NCBI GenBank assembly: GCA_044236545.1
Contig: JBIIGI010000045.1
Coordinates: 1 to 20,636, forward strand
Origin: UBA6821 sp044236545
GTDB taxonomy: Bacteria > Verrucomicrobiota > Verrucomicrobiia > Chthoniobacterales > UBA6821
DNA length: 20,636 bases
Reading direction: 5' to 3'
Positions within the stretch are counted from its first letter, which is position 1. Every line of letters starts with the position of its first letter. The notes under the pieces were generated by a model that had not been told where the DNA came from, did no database searches, and worked only from the letters and a program-made list of their open reading frames with translations. Below are positions 13,843 to 20,636 of this stretch, piece after piece. The position numbers and the translations under genes were made by a program.

Positions 13843-14526
13843 TCACCTCTCATCATGGTTCCTCGCGAGGAACAGGTAGATGAGGTTGCCGAGGGCGGCG
13901 ACGAACGCGGCCACATACGTGAGGGCGGCCGCATTCAGGACGGCATTCACTCCGGCGGCTTCCTCACCGGGGCGGATGATCCCCATCTGCTGCAGGATCG
14001 CCTTGGCCCGATTGGACGCGTCGAACTCCACCGGGAGCGTGATCAACTGGAAGACCATCAGGATCGCGTAGCAGGCGATGCCGAGGTTGATCAGGTGCGT
14101 CATGTGGAAGAAGAAGCCGCCCATGATCACGAAGGGGAGGATCTGCGAGGCGAACTGCGTGGCCGGGACGATCTGCATCCGCAGGTTGAGCGGGCCGTAG
14201 TTGAGCTTGTGCTGGAGCGCGTGTCCGCACTCGTGCGCGGCGATCCCGACGGCGGCGATCGAGTGGCCGTTGTAGACGTCGGTGGAGAGGCAGAGGCGCT
14301 TGGCGGAGGGATCGTAATGGTCGCCGAGCATGTCGTTGATCTCCTCGACCCGGACATCGTGGATCCCCGCATCCGCAAGGATGCGCCGCGCGGCATCCGC
14401 CCCGGTCACCCCGGAGGCGGCGGGGATCTCCTTGTAGGTCTTGAAGGCCGAGGAGACACGGAACTGCGCCCAGAGGCCCAATGCCAAGGGCGCTCCGATC
14501 AGGAGGATGTAGATTTGGAAGTTCAT
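13843..14526 (-). CDS. Membrane zinc metallopeptidase (YugP / Zn_peptidase_2 family)
   Basis: The 227-residue protein starts with a membrane helix (MNFQIYILLIGAPLALGLWA). The zinc-binding HECGH follows at 98-102 (IAAHECGHALQHKLNY), then LNLRMQIVPATQFAS and two or three hydrophobic helices (about 127-162 and 203-222). Motif order and length fit the DUF2265/Zn_peptidase_2 family, membrane-embedded proteins of unknown substrate. YDPSAKRLCLSTDVYNGHSIAAVGIA before the motif is characteristic. The ATG at 14524-14526 has no SD. It is a lone minus-strand gene downstream of the M24 peptidase gene. Confidence 0.9.
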   Translation of the reverse strand: MNFQIYILLIGAPLALGLWAQFRVSSAFKTYKEIPAASGVTGADAARRILADAGIHDVRVEEINDMLGDHYDPSAKRLCLSTDVYNGHSIAAVGIAAHECGHALQHKLNYGPLNLRMQIVPATQFASQILPFVIMGGFFFHMTHLINLGIACYAILMVFQLITLPVEFDASNRAKAILQQMGIIRPGEEAAGVNAVLNAAALTYVAAFVAALGNLIYLFLARNHDER

Positions 14527-14600
14527 GACTTTGGTGAATGCAATATAACAGACATCCGATGTGAAAAAAACGTTCAGAGATTCATCGCCGCGGCCCGGCC

Positions 14601-15749
14601 CTATAACTCGAAGGGCTTCGGACAGCGGCTCAGGAGCTTGTGCCCCGTTTTCGTGATCAGGGCGACATCCTCATGGCGCACGCCGCCTATCCCCGGGATG
14701 TAAATTCCCGGCTCGATCGTGAAAACCTGACCGGCCGTCAACCTGGTCGCCCCGAAGCGGGGCGATTCATGCAGGTCGAGCCCTAGCCCATGACCGGTGC
14801 CATGGAAGAAGCCGCTCCATCTTCCCTTCGCTCCGCCCACGCGCCCGGTGGGATAGCCGTTGTCGGAGAAGAACCGTGTCACGTCCCCGTGGATCTCCCC
14901 GCCATCGGCGCCGGCCTTGAGTGATCCAAGGGCCAGCTTCTGGCCGAGCAGACAGACCTCCCAGAGACGGGATTGCGCCTCGGTCGCCTTCCCCTTGACG
15001 ACCGTCCGGGTGAGATCGCCGTAGTAACCGCTGCGGGCCCGGGGAAAGAGATCGAGGATGATGAGCTGGTTGGCCTTGAGCGGTCCGTGGCCCCGCTCGT
15101 GAGGGTCGCATGCCTGCTCCCCGCACGCCACGATCGAGTTCCCCGCGGGGATTCCGCCCGCCCGGAGCATGGTCGCCTCGATTTCCATGCGGAGGCGCTC
15201 GGAGGTGAGGATGGTCCCGCCCCAGCGAAGCACCTTCCCAGCACCCACCGTGGAGGCACGCAGCACCTCGAAGGCGCGTTCCATGCCCTCCTCGGTGATC
15301 CGTGTCGCCCCGGTCATGAAACGAATTTCACCGGGTGTCTTGATCTGTCGCTCGGGGCGGAACATCTCCTCGACCGGGGTGACTGCGACATCGTGCTCCG
15401 CGAGCTGGCGGGCCAGACCGAGAGGGAAGTCGGCCGGGACTAACGGCCGGCTCGCCCCTCGCTTCTTGAGAAAAGCCGCGATCACCTCGACCGGCGCGGG
15501 CTTCCTTCCTCTTTTCTTCTCCAGCGAGGCGGCCAGGTCACTCTGGGAGACCACCTCGTTGACCCGGGCCTCGCGTCTGCCGCGATCGAGCTCCAGATCG
15601 TTCAGAAGGATCGCGCTTTTTCCCCCGCTCTCCACATAGACAAAGGGATCCGGTGCGCGGAAGCCGGTGGCATGGAACATGTCGGCTCCCTGCTCGCTCT
15701 CCGAAATGATGAGCCTTGCCTTGGAAGCCGGGTTGGAGTTCTTGGTCAT
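14601..15749 (-). CDS. M24-family metallopeptidase (Xaa-Pro aminopeptidase type)
   Basis: The 382-residue enzyme has a creatinase-like N-domain (about 1-135) and a pita-bread catalytic domain. All five metal ligands are visible: D233 (ILDLFPRARS), D245 (YYGDLTRT), H320 (FHGTGHGLGLDLHE), E346 (FTIEPGIY) and E360 (VRHEDVALIT). It should be a cytoplasmic dimetal aminopeptidase or prolidase acting on Xaa-Pro peptides; exact specificity is uncertain. ATG 15747-15749 is preferred to a TTG two codons upstream. It is divergent from rpsN with 108 bp between starts. No signal peptide. Confidence 0.93.
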   Translation of the reverse strand: MTKNSNPASKARLIISESEQGADMFHATGFRAPDPFVYVESGGKSAILLNDLELDRGRREARVNEVVSQSDLAASLEKKRGRKPAPVEVIAAFLKKRGASRPLVPADFPLGLARQLAEHDVAVTPVEEMFRPERQIKTPGEIRFMTGATRITEEGMERAFEVLRASTVGAGKVLRWGGTILTSERLRMEIEATMLRAGGIPAGNSIVACGEQACDPHERGHGPLKANQLIILDLFPRARSGYYGDLTRTVVKGKATEAQSRLWEVCLLGQKLALGSLKAGADGGEIHGDVTRFFSDNGYPTGRVGGAKGRWSGFFHGTGHGLGLDLHESPRFGATRLTAGQVFTIEPGIYIPGIGGVRHEDVALITKTGHKLLSRCPKPFEL

Positions 15750-15818
15750 CGCCAAGGGTTGCCGCGCCGCTACCCGGCGGCAACCAGAAAGGGGGCGCTT
15801 TTCTCAAAAAAAAAGATC

Positions 15819-15846
15819 TTGCCCTCCTCCTCACTCCCCGTAGTAT
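15819..15846 (+). promoter_or_regulatory. Possible rpsN promoter
   Basis: TTGCCC (15819-15824) and TAGTAT (15841-15846) are separated by 16 bp, ending 11 bases before the rpsN ATG. That would give a very short, SD-less leader. A run of nine A residues lies just upstream and could act as an UP element. Confidence 0.35.
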
Positions 15847-15857
15847 CTCCCCTCCCT

Positions 15858-16127
15858 ATGGCAAAGACTTCCTGGCTCGAAAGAGATAAACGCAAGCGCG
15901 AGACCGTCGCAAAGTGGGCGGAGCTCCGTGCAGAGCTCAAGGCAAAGAAAGATTATATCGGCCTCAGCCAGCTTCCACGCAACGCCAGTCCTGTTCGTCT
16001 GACAAACCGTTGCCAGGTTTCGGGCCGCCGCCGCGCTTTCCTTCGCCGCTTCAAGATCTCGCGTATCACCTTCCGCGAACTTGCGACAAACGGGCTCATC
16101 CCCGGCGTCACCAAGTCGAGCTGGTAA
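15858..16127 (+). CDS. rpsN: 30S ribosomal protein S14
   Basis: This 89-residue basic protein contains the S14 hallmark NRCQVSGRRRAFLRRFKISRITFRELA and the end IPGVTKSSW. Length and the single cysteine in NRCQVSGR show the zinc-free long form of S14. It helps assemble the 30S head. It stands alone rather than in the spc ribosomal operon, as in some lineages. ATG 15858 gives MAKTSWLERDKRKR; the leader before it is pyrimidine-rich with no SD. Confidence 0.96.
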   Translation: MAKTSWLERDKRKRETVAKWAELRAELKAKKDYIGLSQLPRNASPVRLTNRCQVSGRRRAFLRRFKISRITFRELATNGLIPGVTKSSW

Positions 16128-16325
16128 TCCTGCGGAGAAGCTAAAAGTGAGGAGACGGATGGCGTTGCCGATCCGACTGATTGCCGAACCTTCATCCTTT
16201 AGCTCCTCCGAACCCGTGAACGTTTCCCCCATGAAGCTTTCCGTCGCACATCGTTGTCCGTGCGGCATTCCTGTCACGCTGCCGACTCCGGCAGCCTCCC
16301 GCCGCACCGGTAACTGAGAGATCCC

Positions 16326-17729
16326 ATGCCGTTCGTTGCTGCCATTCTGGCGGCGGCGGCAGGGGACTCCTCCCAACTGCCCGCCGCCCTGCTCCCAGCC
16401 TCCCACTGGGAATCCGGTGAAATCATCCTGCTCAGGCTCCTGGCGATCTTGGCCCTGGTATTGCTCAACGGATTCTTCGTCGCCTCCGAATTCGCGATCG
16501 TCAAGATCCGCGCCACGCAGCTCGACACCCTGATCGAGGAGGGAAACTCGCGCGCCCGGGTCACCAAGCACATCACCAGCCATCTCGAGGCCTACATCTC
16601 GGCGACCCAAGTCGGCATCACGCTGGCGAGCCTCGGGCTCGGCTGGCTGGGCGAACCGTTCCTCGCCCACATGATCGAGCCTGCCTTCCATCTGGCGGGC
16701 GTCACCTCCCCCGGGATCATCACCACGGTCTCCTTCGTCATCGCCTTCTCGCTCATCACGTTCCTCCACATCGTCCTTGGCGAGCTTGTCCCGAAGTCGC
16801 TTGCGATCCGAAAGCCGGTCCAGCTGGCGCTCTGGCTCAGCCCTCCTCTCGGACTCTTCTACATCGTCTTCCGTCCGATTATCGGCTTCCTGAACCGCTC
16901 CGCGAACTTCCTCCTGCGCCATGTCTGCCGCGTCGAGCCACCCGGGGAATCCGAGCGCGCCCACACCAGCGAGGAACTGAGGGCCATCCTCTCCGAGAGT
17001 CGGGAGGCCGAGGAGGTCTCCCCGCTTGGCCAGCAACTCGCCGTGAACGCGCTCGACCTCCGTCACCGCGTCGTCCGTGACATCATGACGCCACGAAGCG
17101 ACGTCGTCCTGCTCGATCTCGAAGAGCCCTTCGGGAAGGAACTCTCGAAGGCGATCTCCTCCCGTCACACCCGATTCCCACTCTGCACGGGGGCCCTCGA
17201 CGAGTCGGTCGGCCTCGTGCACATCAAGGATCTCCTCGGCATCGTTCACTCGGGCCAGGAGGATCTCCGGGGCATCCAGCGACCCGTGCATCATGTCTCC
17301 GAAATGATGCCGCTTGAGAAACTCCTGAACTACTTCCTGGCCAAGCACGCCCACCTGGCCATCGCGGTCGATGAATACGGCGGGGCGGTGGGCATCGTCA
17401 CCCTCGACAACGTCCTTGAGGAGCTTGTCGGATCGATCCATGACGAGTTCGACACGCATGAGGAGGAGATCACCAGGATCCGCGAAGGGGAGTTCGATGC
17501 CGATGGAACGCTCGCTCTCCATGACCTCGCGGAAGTGACCGGGCTCAAGTTCGAAGAGACCGAGGTCAGCACCATCGGAGGTTATATCACCCACCTGTTA
17601 GGGCACCTGCCCGTCCGCGGTGAAAGCGTCCGCATCGGCGAATACACGGCAACCGTGGCTGAAACCGATGGACGGCGCATCCTCAAGGTGCATTTCAAAA
17701 AACCTGCCGAGCCCATCACCAGGGATTGA
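16326..17729 (+). CDS. CNNM/CorC-type membrane protein (DUF21 + CBS pair + CorC_HlyC)
   Basis: The 467-residue protein has a DUF21 transmembrane domain (about 32-200, with LNGFFVASEFAIVKIR and HIVLGELVPKSLAI). Two CBS domains follow (about 245-370, with DIMTPRSDV, RFPLC and VDEYGGAVGIVTLDNVLEELVG). A C-terminal CorC_HlyC transporter-associated domain (about 385-460) contains GGYITHLLGHLPVRGE. Homologues are called hemolysin-like or CorC proteins and are linked to magnesium or cobalt efflux. They are not toxins. The CBS pair likely senses adenine nucleotides. The ATG at 16326 has no clear SD. Confidence 0.93.
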   Translation: MPFVAAILAAAAGDSSQLPAALLPASHWESGEIILLRLLAILALVLLNGFFVASEFAIVKIRATQLDTLIEEGNSRARVTKHITSHLEAYISATQVGITLASLGLGWLGEPFLAHMIEPAFHLAGVTSPGIITTVSFVIAFSLITFLHIVLGELVPKSLAIRKPVQLALWLSPPLGLFYIVFRPIIGFLNRSANFLLRHVCRVEPPGESERAHTSEELRAILSESREAEEVSPLGQQLAVNALDLRHRVVRDIMTPRSDVVLLDLEEPFGKELSKAISSRHTRFPLCTGALDESVGLVHIKDLLGIVHSGQEDLRGIQRPVHHVSEMMPLEKLLNYFLAKHAHLAIAVDEYGGAVGIVTLDNVLEELVGSIHDEFDTHEEEITRIREGEFDADGTLALHDLAEVTGLKFEETEVSTIGGYITHLLGHLPVRGESVRIGEYTATVAETDGRRILKVHFKKPAEPITRD

Positions 17730-17854
17730 ACACGACTCCGGGGATGAGGAATTGCCCTCTGTTCACCTTCGGAGTTTGGATTGAAGCGTGTCAGCATTGG
17801 GGATTCCGGAGTGGACGCCTAGCCACCCGTTCACAATGGTGCTAGTTTCCATGC

Positions 17855-17992
17855 ATGAACCCTGAGGTGCAAACCGCCGTCGTCCTGGCACTCGTTGTGT
17901 GCGCGTTTGGATTCTTTGTGCTCCGCTGGCGGCAGGGTCGTAGGAAGCCGGGGTGTGGAGGGGGCTGTGGCTGCTCCCCGAAAAAACTTTGA
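17855..17992 (+). CDS. Tiny Cys-rich membrane protein (FeoB-associated-like)
   Basis: This is a 45-codon ORF. Residues MNPEVQTAVVLALVVCAFGF begin an N-terminal membrane helix, followed by a basic stretch (RWRQGRRK) and the tail GCGGGCGCSPKKL with three cysteines. The layout of one helix, a basic linker and a CxxxCxC tail is that of FeoB-associated Cys-rich membrane proteins. No feo gene is in the window. The start has no SD. The pattern and clean ORF support a real gene, but the family call is by eye. Confidence 0.6.
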   Translation: MNPEVQTAVVLALVVCAFGFFVLRWRQGRRKPGCGGGCGCSPKKL

Positions 17993-18013
17993 GTAGGCGA
18001 AAGGGTTCAGCGG

Positions 18014-18150
18014 ATTGGTTTCGCTGAGAACTCGACGGGCTTGTGGAACTTGCTGTCGGGCAGCTGCAACAAAATATTCTCCGAGTGCCGGAAATTCCCA
18101 GGAGCATTTTTTTGGCTCCTCGCTGTTTTCAGTGGGTAAAGAAGGAAGAC
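18014..18150 (+). pseudogene. Decayed C-terminal fragment of a LacI-family regulator
   Basis: The reading LVELAVGQLQQNILRVPEIPRSIF (from 18040) matches the end of the intact regulator downstream, AVDLVVEQIQQNILGVPDIPKSIH, at both protein and DNA level. IGFAENSTGL is read in a different frame just before (18014-18043), so a frameshift separates the halves. QWVKKE then roughly follows EWVEG of the intact copy. No N-terminal domain remains. It looks like a leftover of a duplicated or replaced regulator. Confidence 0.55.
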
Positions 18151-18297
18151 AGGGGGGGAAATATGGAACTCATCCGACGGCTGAGTTCCATATTCGAAAA
18201 TCCCTTGGCTCTTTTGTTCCTCTTCAGGGACAAGGGGCTGGGTGGGGATTCTTCAGGATCCTACTGCCACCCACTCCAAATAGCAGAGAGCCAAAAA
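18109..18297. repeat. 189-bp inverted-repeat structure with a perfect internal hairpin
   Basis: The ends TTTTTGGCTC (18109-18118) and GAGCCAAAAA (18288-18297) are exact inverted copies. The similarity extends inward to about 29 bases, with 23 positions matching by eye. Inside is a perfect 13-bp hairpin (18160-18172 with 18182-18194, nine-base loop), and shorter pairs CCCTTG/CAAGGG and GGGTGG/CCACCC. No coding is seen. It could be a MITE-like element or a structured RNA; no clear target-site duplication is visible. Confidence 0.5.
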
Positions 18298-18413
18298 TAG
18301 CCGCACGCCTTCGCCTGTTTGCAAAAGGTTTGCCAAGATGTATGATGCACCTGTTGCAGGATTTCCGGTTCCGCGCTTGAATCCGCCCGGGCCGAGCCGG
18401 ATCCCTCCCTCTC
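18298..18413. promoter_or_regulatory. Leader of the LacI-family gene, no firm promoter
   Basis: GCAAA AGG TTTGC (18321-18333) is a small inverted repeat that might be an autoregulatory operator. Just before ATG 18414 the leader is pyrimidine-rich (CCCTCCCTCTC) with no SD. No convincing -35/-10 pair is found. Confidence 0.25.
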
Positions 18414-19442
18414 ATGACCCAGAAAAACCCAGCACCCTCCCAGAGTCAAATCGCACGACTCACGGGGTTTTCCCGGCCGACGGTCTCCCGCGCTTTGGCG
18501 AACCACCCCCTGATCTCCGAGGCCACCAAAGCCGCCGTGAACGCCGTCGCCAAGAAGCTTGGTTACCGCACCAATCCCCTGGTCTCGACGCTGACCGCGC
18601 AGATCCGCAGAAGCAGAATCTCCCCGACCGTCTCCACGCTCGGGTATATCACCAGCTTCCCGCTGGAGCTCAAGGAGCACAATCACTGGACCGAGTTCTA
18701 CCACGGGGCCAGGGAGCATGCCCATGAGCTGGGATACAATCTGGATATCATCTGGCGGCGCGAACCGGGGATGACGATCAGGAAATTCAACAGGGTCCTG
18801 CAGTCCCGCGGGATCCGGGGCGTCATCATCACCCCGCTTCCCGATGCCATGGGTCATATCACGATGGATTTTTCGCGGCTCGCGGCGGCGTCGGTGGGCT
18901 ACCCCCTTGCAAAACCGCATATCCACCACTGTTCCGGCTGGCATTTGCAGTTCATGGGCCTCGCTTTGAGGCAAGTCGTGCGAAAGGGATATCGCAGAAT
19001 CGGCTATGCCATTTTTCCAGATGCCGACCGGTTTGCGAGCTTCAGCTACTCATCCCGCTTTCTGCTTTACCAGTCAACGATCCCGGCCAAACAGCGTGTT
19101 CCCATGCTGATTCATCCGCAGGAAAAGCGCCCTCCCACCATCCAGGAGTTCCAGTCCTGGTATGAGAAGTATCGGCCGGAGGTCATCCTCTGCACCGGCT
19201 ATCTCGTTGAGGAGTGGATGGCCGAGCTAGGGCTCAAGGCGCCGAACGATGTTGCCTATGCCAATCTCTCTTTGATCGACAAAGGAAGCGGTGTCTCGGG
19301 CATTTTCGAGAGGACCCGCAAGGTCGGTGCCTGCGCCGTCGATTTGGTCGTGGAGCAAATCCAGCAGAATATCCTCGGGGTTCCGGACATTCCCAAGAGC
19401 ATCCATATCGAGGGCGAGTGGGTCGAAGGAACGACGCTTTAG
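18414..19442 (+). CDS. LacI-family transcriptional regulator
   Basis: The 342-residue protein has an N-terminal LacI helix-turn-helix (SQIARLTGFSRPTVSRALANHPLISEATKAAV, about 11-42) and hinge helix (VAKKLGYRTNPLV). A periplasmic-binding-like effector domain follows, with LGYITSFPLE, GIRGVIITPL, YRRIGYAIFPDADRF, EVILCTGYLVEEW and the ending IHIEGEWVEGTTL. It probably controls a carbohydrate-related gene, but no transporter or hydrolase is adjacent. A decayed partial copy lies about 270 bp upstream. The effector cannot be read from sequence. Confidence 0.93.
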   Translation: MTQKNPAPSQSQIARLTGFSRPTVSRALANHPLISEATKAAVNAVAKKLGYRTNPLVSTLTAQIRRSRISPTVSTLGYITSFPLELKEHNHWTEFYHGAREHAHELGYNLDIIWRREPGMTIRKFNRVLQSRGIRGVIITPLPDAMGHITMDFSRLAAASVGYPLAKPHIHHCSGWHLQFMGLALRQVVRKGYRRIGYAIFPDADRFASFSYSSRFLLYQSTIPAKQRVPMLIHPQEKRPPTIQEFQSWYEKYRPEVILCTGYLVEEWMAELGLKAPNDVAYANLSLIDKGSGVSGIFERTRKVGACAVDLVVEQIQQNILGVPDIPKSIHIEGEWVEGTTL

Positions 19443-19689
19443 CGGGTTTTCGGATCGAGCCTGTGGCTCGTGAGGCAGCGATTTCGCCCGCCGCTTTCCG
19501 AGGCTCGCCCCCCCCTTTTTTCAGTTTCCCGTTCCGGGGCCAAAACGGCTTGCCTCGAAATGCCGCCCCGGGATTTTCGTGGCGTGTGGTATGGAGTTGC
19601 GCCAGTAAGCCTCTTGGTCGATCCAGTTGAGAACACTCTGCCCTTTTGCGGCAGAACCGGCTTCCCCGTTGTAAAAGACTTCTGCATCA
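19443..19689. other. Gene-free spacer between LacI gene and PEP-CTERM terminator
   Basis: No supported gene. A small hairpin, GAGCC TGT GGCTC (19457-19469), lies just after the LacI stop but lacks a T-tract. C and T runs occur around 19509-19521. Confidence 0.4.
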
Positions 19690-19728
19690 GAAAAGAAAAA
19701 GGGGCATCCCCTCTCGGAGATGCCCCTT
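19690..19728 (-). terminator. Intrinsic terminator of the PEP-CTERM gene
   Basis: On the minus strand AAGGGGCATC pairs with GATGCCCCTT (19728-19719 with 19708-19699), a 10-bp stem with a 10-base loop. TTTCTTTT follows the stem. It lies 37 bases after the PEP-CTERM stop. Confidence 0.88.
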
Positions 19729-19764
19729 GATTGTTTAAGATTAGCGGGAGACCGCTCTGGCTAT

Positions 19765-20472
19765 TTACGCCTGAACCCGACGGCGGATCAGGAGCAGGGT
19801 CGCGATGCCACCGAGGACCAGCGCGTAGGTCGAGGGCTCGGGGACCGTGGTCACAATGATGTTAGGGTCGAATACACCATTGCCGCCGTTCTTCCCAATG
19901 AAGAAGACGTTGGAGTCAAACGGTGCATTCTCAATGGCATTGGCCGTCAGGCTATACAGCAGGAACGAGGCGTAGGTATAGTTGTTGGCTTTTGCGGTCT
20001 GGATAGCCGAGGTAATGTCCAAGTTCCAAAATCTTTGCGTACCCCCGCCATTAGCCACATTGAAGGTATCAATGGCCGTCGAGTTGCCCAACGAATTAGC
20101 GATATCAGCACTCGTGAAGGAGGCGCTTGTCTCGCTGCTGTTGTAGGAGGAGAGCTGGACGGTGTTATTGCCAGTTGCGGAAAACGAAGAGATATTGAAG
20201 AGGGCTTGGTCGACATCCTCCGTGATGCCTGAAATGTCAAACTTCAGGAGCAGGCGGGAGTAGCCGGGGAGATTATTGATGTTCCCCACGAACGGATCGA
20301 ACTGCGTGCCGTTCACGACAAAAGCTCCGCTATCATAGCCGGACATCACATCATTGGCCCAGCTGTTGATCCCGATATTGGTCGTTAATTGAGCGGTAGC
20401 CTGACCGGCTCCTGCGACGAGCAGGAGAACCGCGAGGATTCCTGCACTGACACGATTTGCGATTGTTTTCAT
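19765..20472 (-). CDS. PEP-CTERM sorted secreted protein
   Basis: The 235-residue protein has a signal peptide (GILAVLLLVAGAGQATAQ). The body is rich in Asn, Ser and Thr, with SRLLLKFDISGI and WNLDITSAIQTA recalling DNRLRE/CBM96-type surface domains. It ends in a PEP-CTERM anchor, VPEPSTYALVLGGIATLLL followed by IRRRVQA. Such proteins are exported, then processed by exosortase and placed on the envelope or in exopolysaccharide. Base composition is visibly less GC-rich than in neighbours. The ATG at 20470-20472 is preceded by ACCTCCT, the opposite of an SD. An IS element begins 38 bp upstream of the start, so its promoter may lie in or across the IS end. Confidence 0.93.
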   Translation of the reverse strand: MKTIANRVSAGILAVLLLVAGAGQATAQLTTNIGINSWANDVMSGYDSGAFVVNGTQFDPFVGNINNLPGYSRLLLKFDISGITEDVDQALFNISSFSATGNNTVQLSSYNSSETSASFTSADIANSLGNSTAIDTFNVANGGGTQRFWNLDITSAIQTAKANNYTYASFLLYSLTANAIENAPFDSNVFFIGKNGGNGVFDPNIIVTTVPEPSTYALVLGGIATLLLIRRRVQA

Positions 20473-20509
20473 TTATTCTAGGAGGTTGGTGTTTGGTTGA
20501 TTGTGCATC

Positions 20510-20636
20510 TGACCTGACCCCCATAAACGGGACAGTTGAAAAATGAAGTTCTGTTTGGGAAGAAGGAGACCAGAACGACATGAAAAAAAGCAGATACAGC
20601 GAAGAGCAGGTGATCGGGATCCTGCGAGAAGGAGAG
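20510..20636 (+). mobile_element. Left end of an IS3-family insertion sequence (cut by window edge)
   Basis: A TGA-starting end (TGACCTGACCCCCATAAACG) begins at about 20510 and is followed within 70 bases by a typical IS3 OrfA start. The exact boundary is inferred, because the other end and any target duplication lie outside the window. Confidence 0.7.
20580..20636 (+). CDS. IS3-family transposase OrfA, N-terminus (partial)
   Basis: The 19 visible residues, MKKSRYSEEQVIGILREGE, match the N-terminus of IS3-family (IS407-type) OrfA, the helix-turn-helix protein that joins OrfB by programmed frameshifting to form the active transposase. AAGGAG lies 12 bases upstream of ATG 20580. The rest is beyond the window edge. 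Confidence 0.88.
   Translation, partial: MKKSRYSEEQVIGILREGE

Noticed and set aside
13639..14703. A 354-codon plus-strand ORF
   Set aside because: Antisense to the HECGH metallopeptidase and running through the palindrome cluster; no domain pattern.
16128..16325. Small ORF reading MKLSVAHRCPCGIPVTLPTP between rpsN and the CNNM/CorC gene
   Set aside because: No family pattern, no translation signal, and the composition matches background.
15831..17594. A 587-codon minus-strand ORF
   Set aside because: Antisense to the CNNM/CorC gene and rpsN. Its low-complexity Glu/Asp/Arg/Gly composition is typical of the reverse strand of high-GC genes.
18321..18333. GCAAA-AGG-TTTGC as the LacI operator
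   Set aside because: Only five-bp arms with an odd centre, lacking the central CG typical of LacI-family sites. Kept only as a weak note in the leader entry.

Overview
The window looks like a high-GC Verrucomicrobiota chromosome (my inference). The pointers are a PEP-CTERM secreted protein, a LacI-type regulator of the style common in that phylum, a DUF971 protein, and chromosomal genes that mostly start without a Shine-Dalgarno (SD) sequence. The housekeeping genes (argF, lnt, acpP, thiD, rpsN, tRNA-Phe) fit a chromosome rather than a plasmid.

Layout. Positions 1-5358 are all on the minus strand. Reading 5' to 3' they encode a secreted SecD-P1-like protein, a single-span membrane protein and Lnt (three genes joined by ATGA stop/start overlaps), then argF, a DUF971 protein, an ArsR-family repressor, a DUF6428 protein with a cysteine-rich tail, and the start of thioredoxin reductase. 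Next come a secreted BsuPI-like protein (+), an SRPBCC protein (-), acpP with a clear terminator (+), and a sugar-phosphate-isomerase-like TIM barrel (+).

Positions 8194-12429 are a compact integrative element in the 3' end of a minus-strand tRNA-Phe gene. A 34-bp direct repeat of the tRNA 3' part bounds it. One unit is 4202 bp and carries a tyrosine integrase, a small excisionase-like protein, a RecA-fold (RepA-like) ATPase with a winged-helix tail, an iteron-like array of GGAAACGA repeats, a protein resembling phage terminase small subunits, and a small translationally coupled protein. An exact 29-bp repeat (two tandem 11-mers) lies just inside each end and looks like arm-type integrase sites. 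No capsid, portal, large terminase or conjugation gene is present. The gene set (integration, excision, replication, packaging recognition) suggests a minimal phage satellite, which is the most interesting candidate here. The chromosome just outside the left end repeats the layout of the element's right arm at the same spacing, which suggests an earlier related insertion.

Right of the tRNA are thiD, a palindrome-rich non-coding stretch, a membrane zinc metallopeptidase, an M24 aminopeptidase, rpsN, a CNNM/CorC-type membrane protein and a tiny Cys-rich membrane protein. A decayed LacI-regulator fragment and a 189-bp inverted-repeat structure follow, then an intact LacI regulator, a PEP-CTERM gene with a clear terminator, and finally the left end of an IS3-family insertion sequence cut by the window edge.
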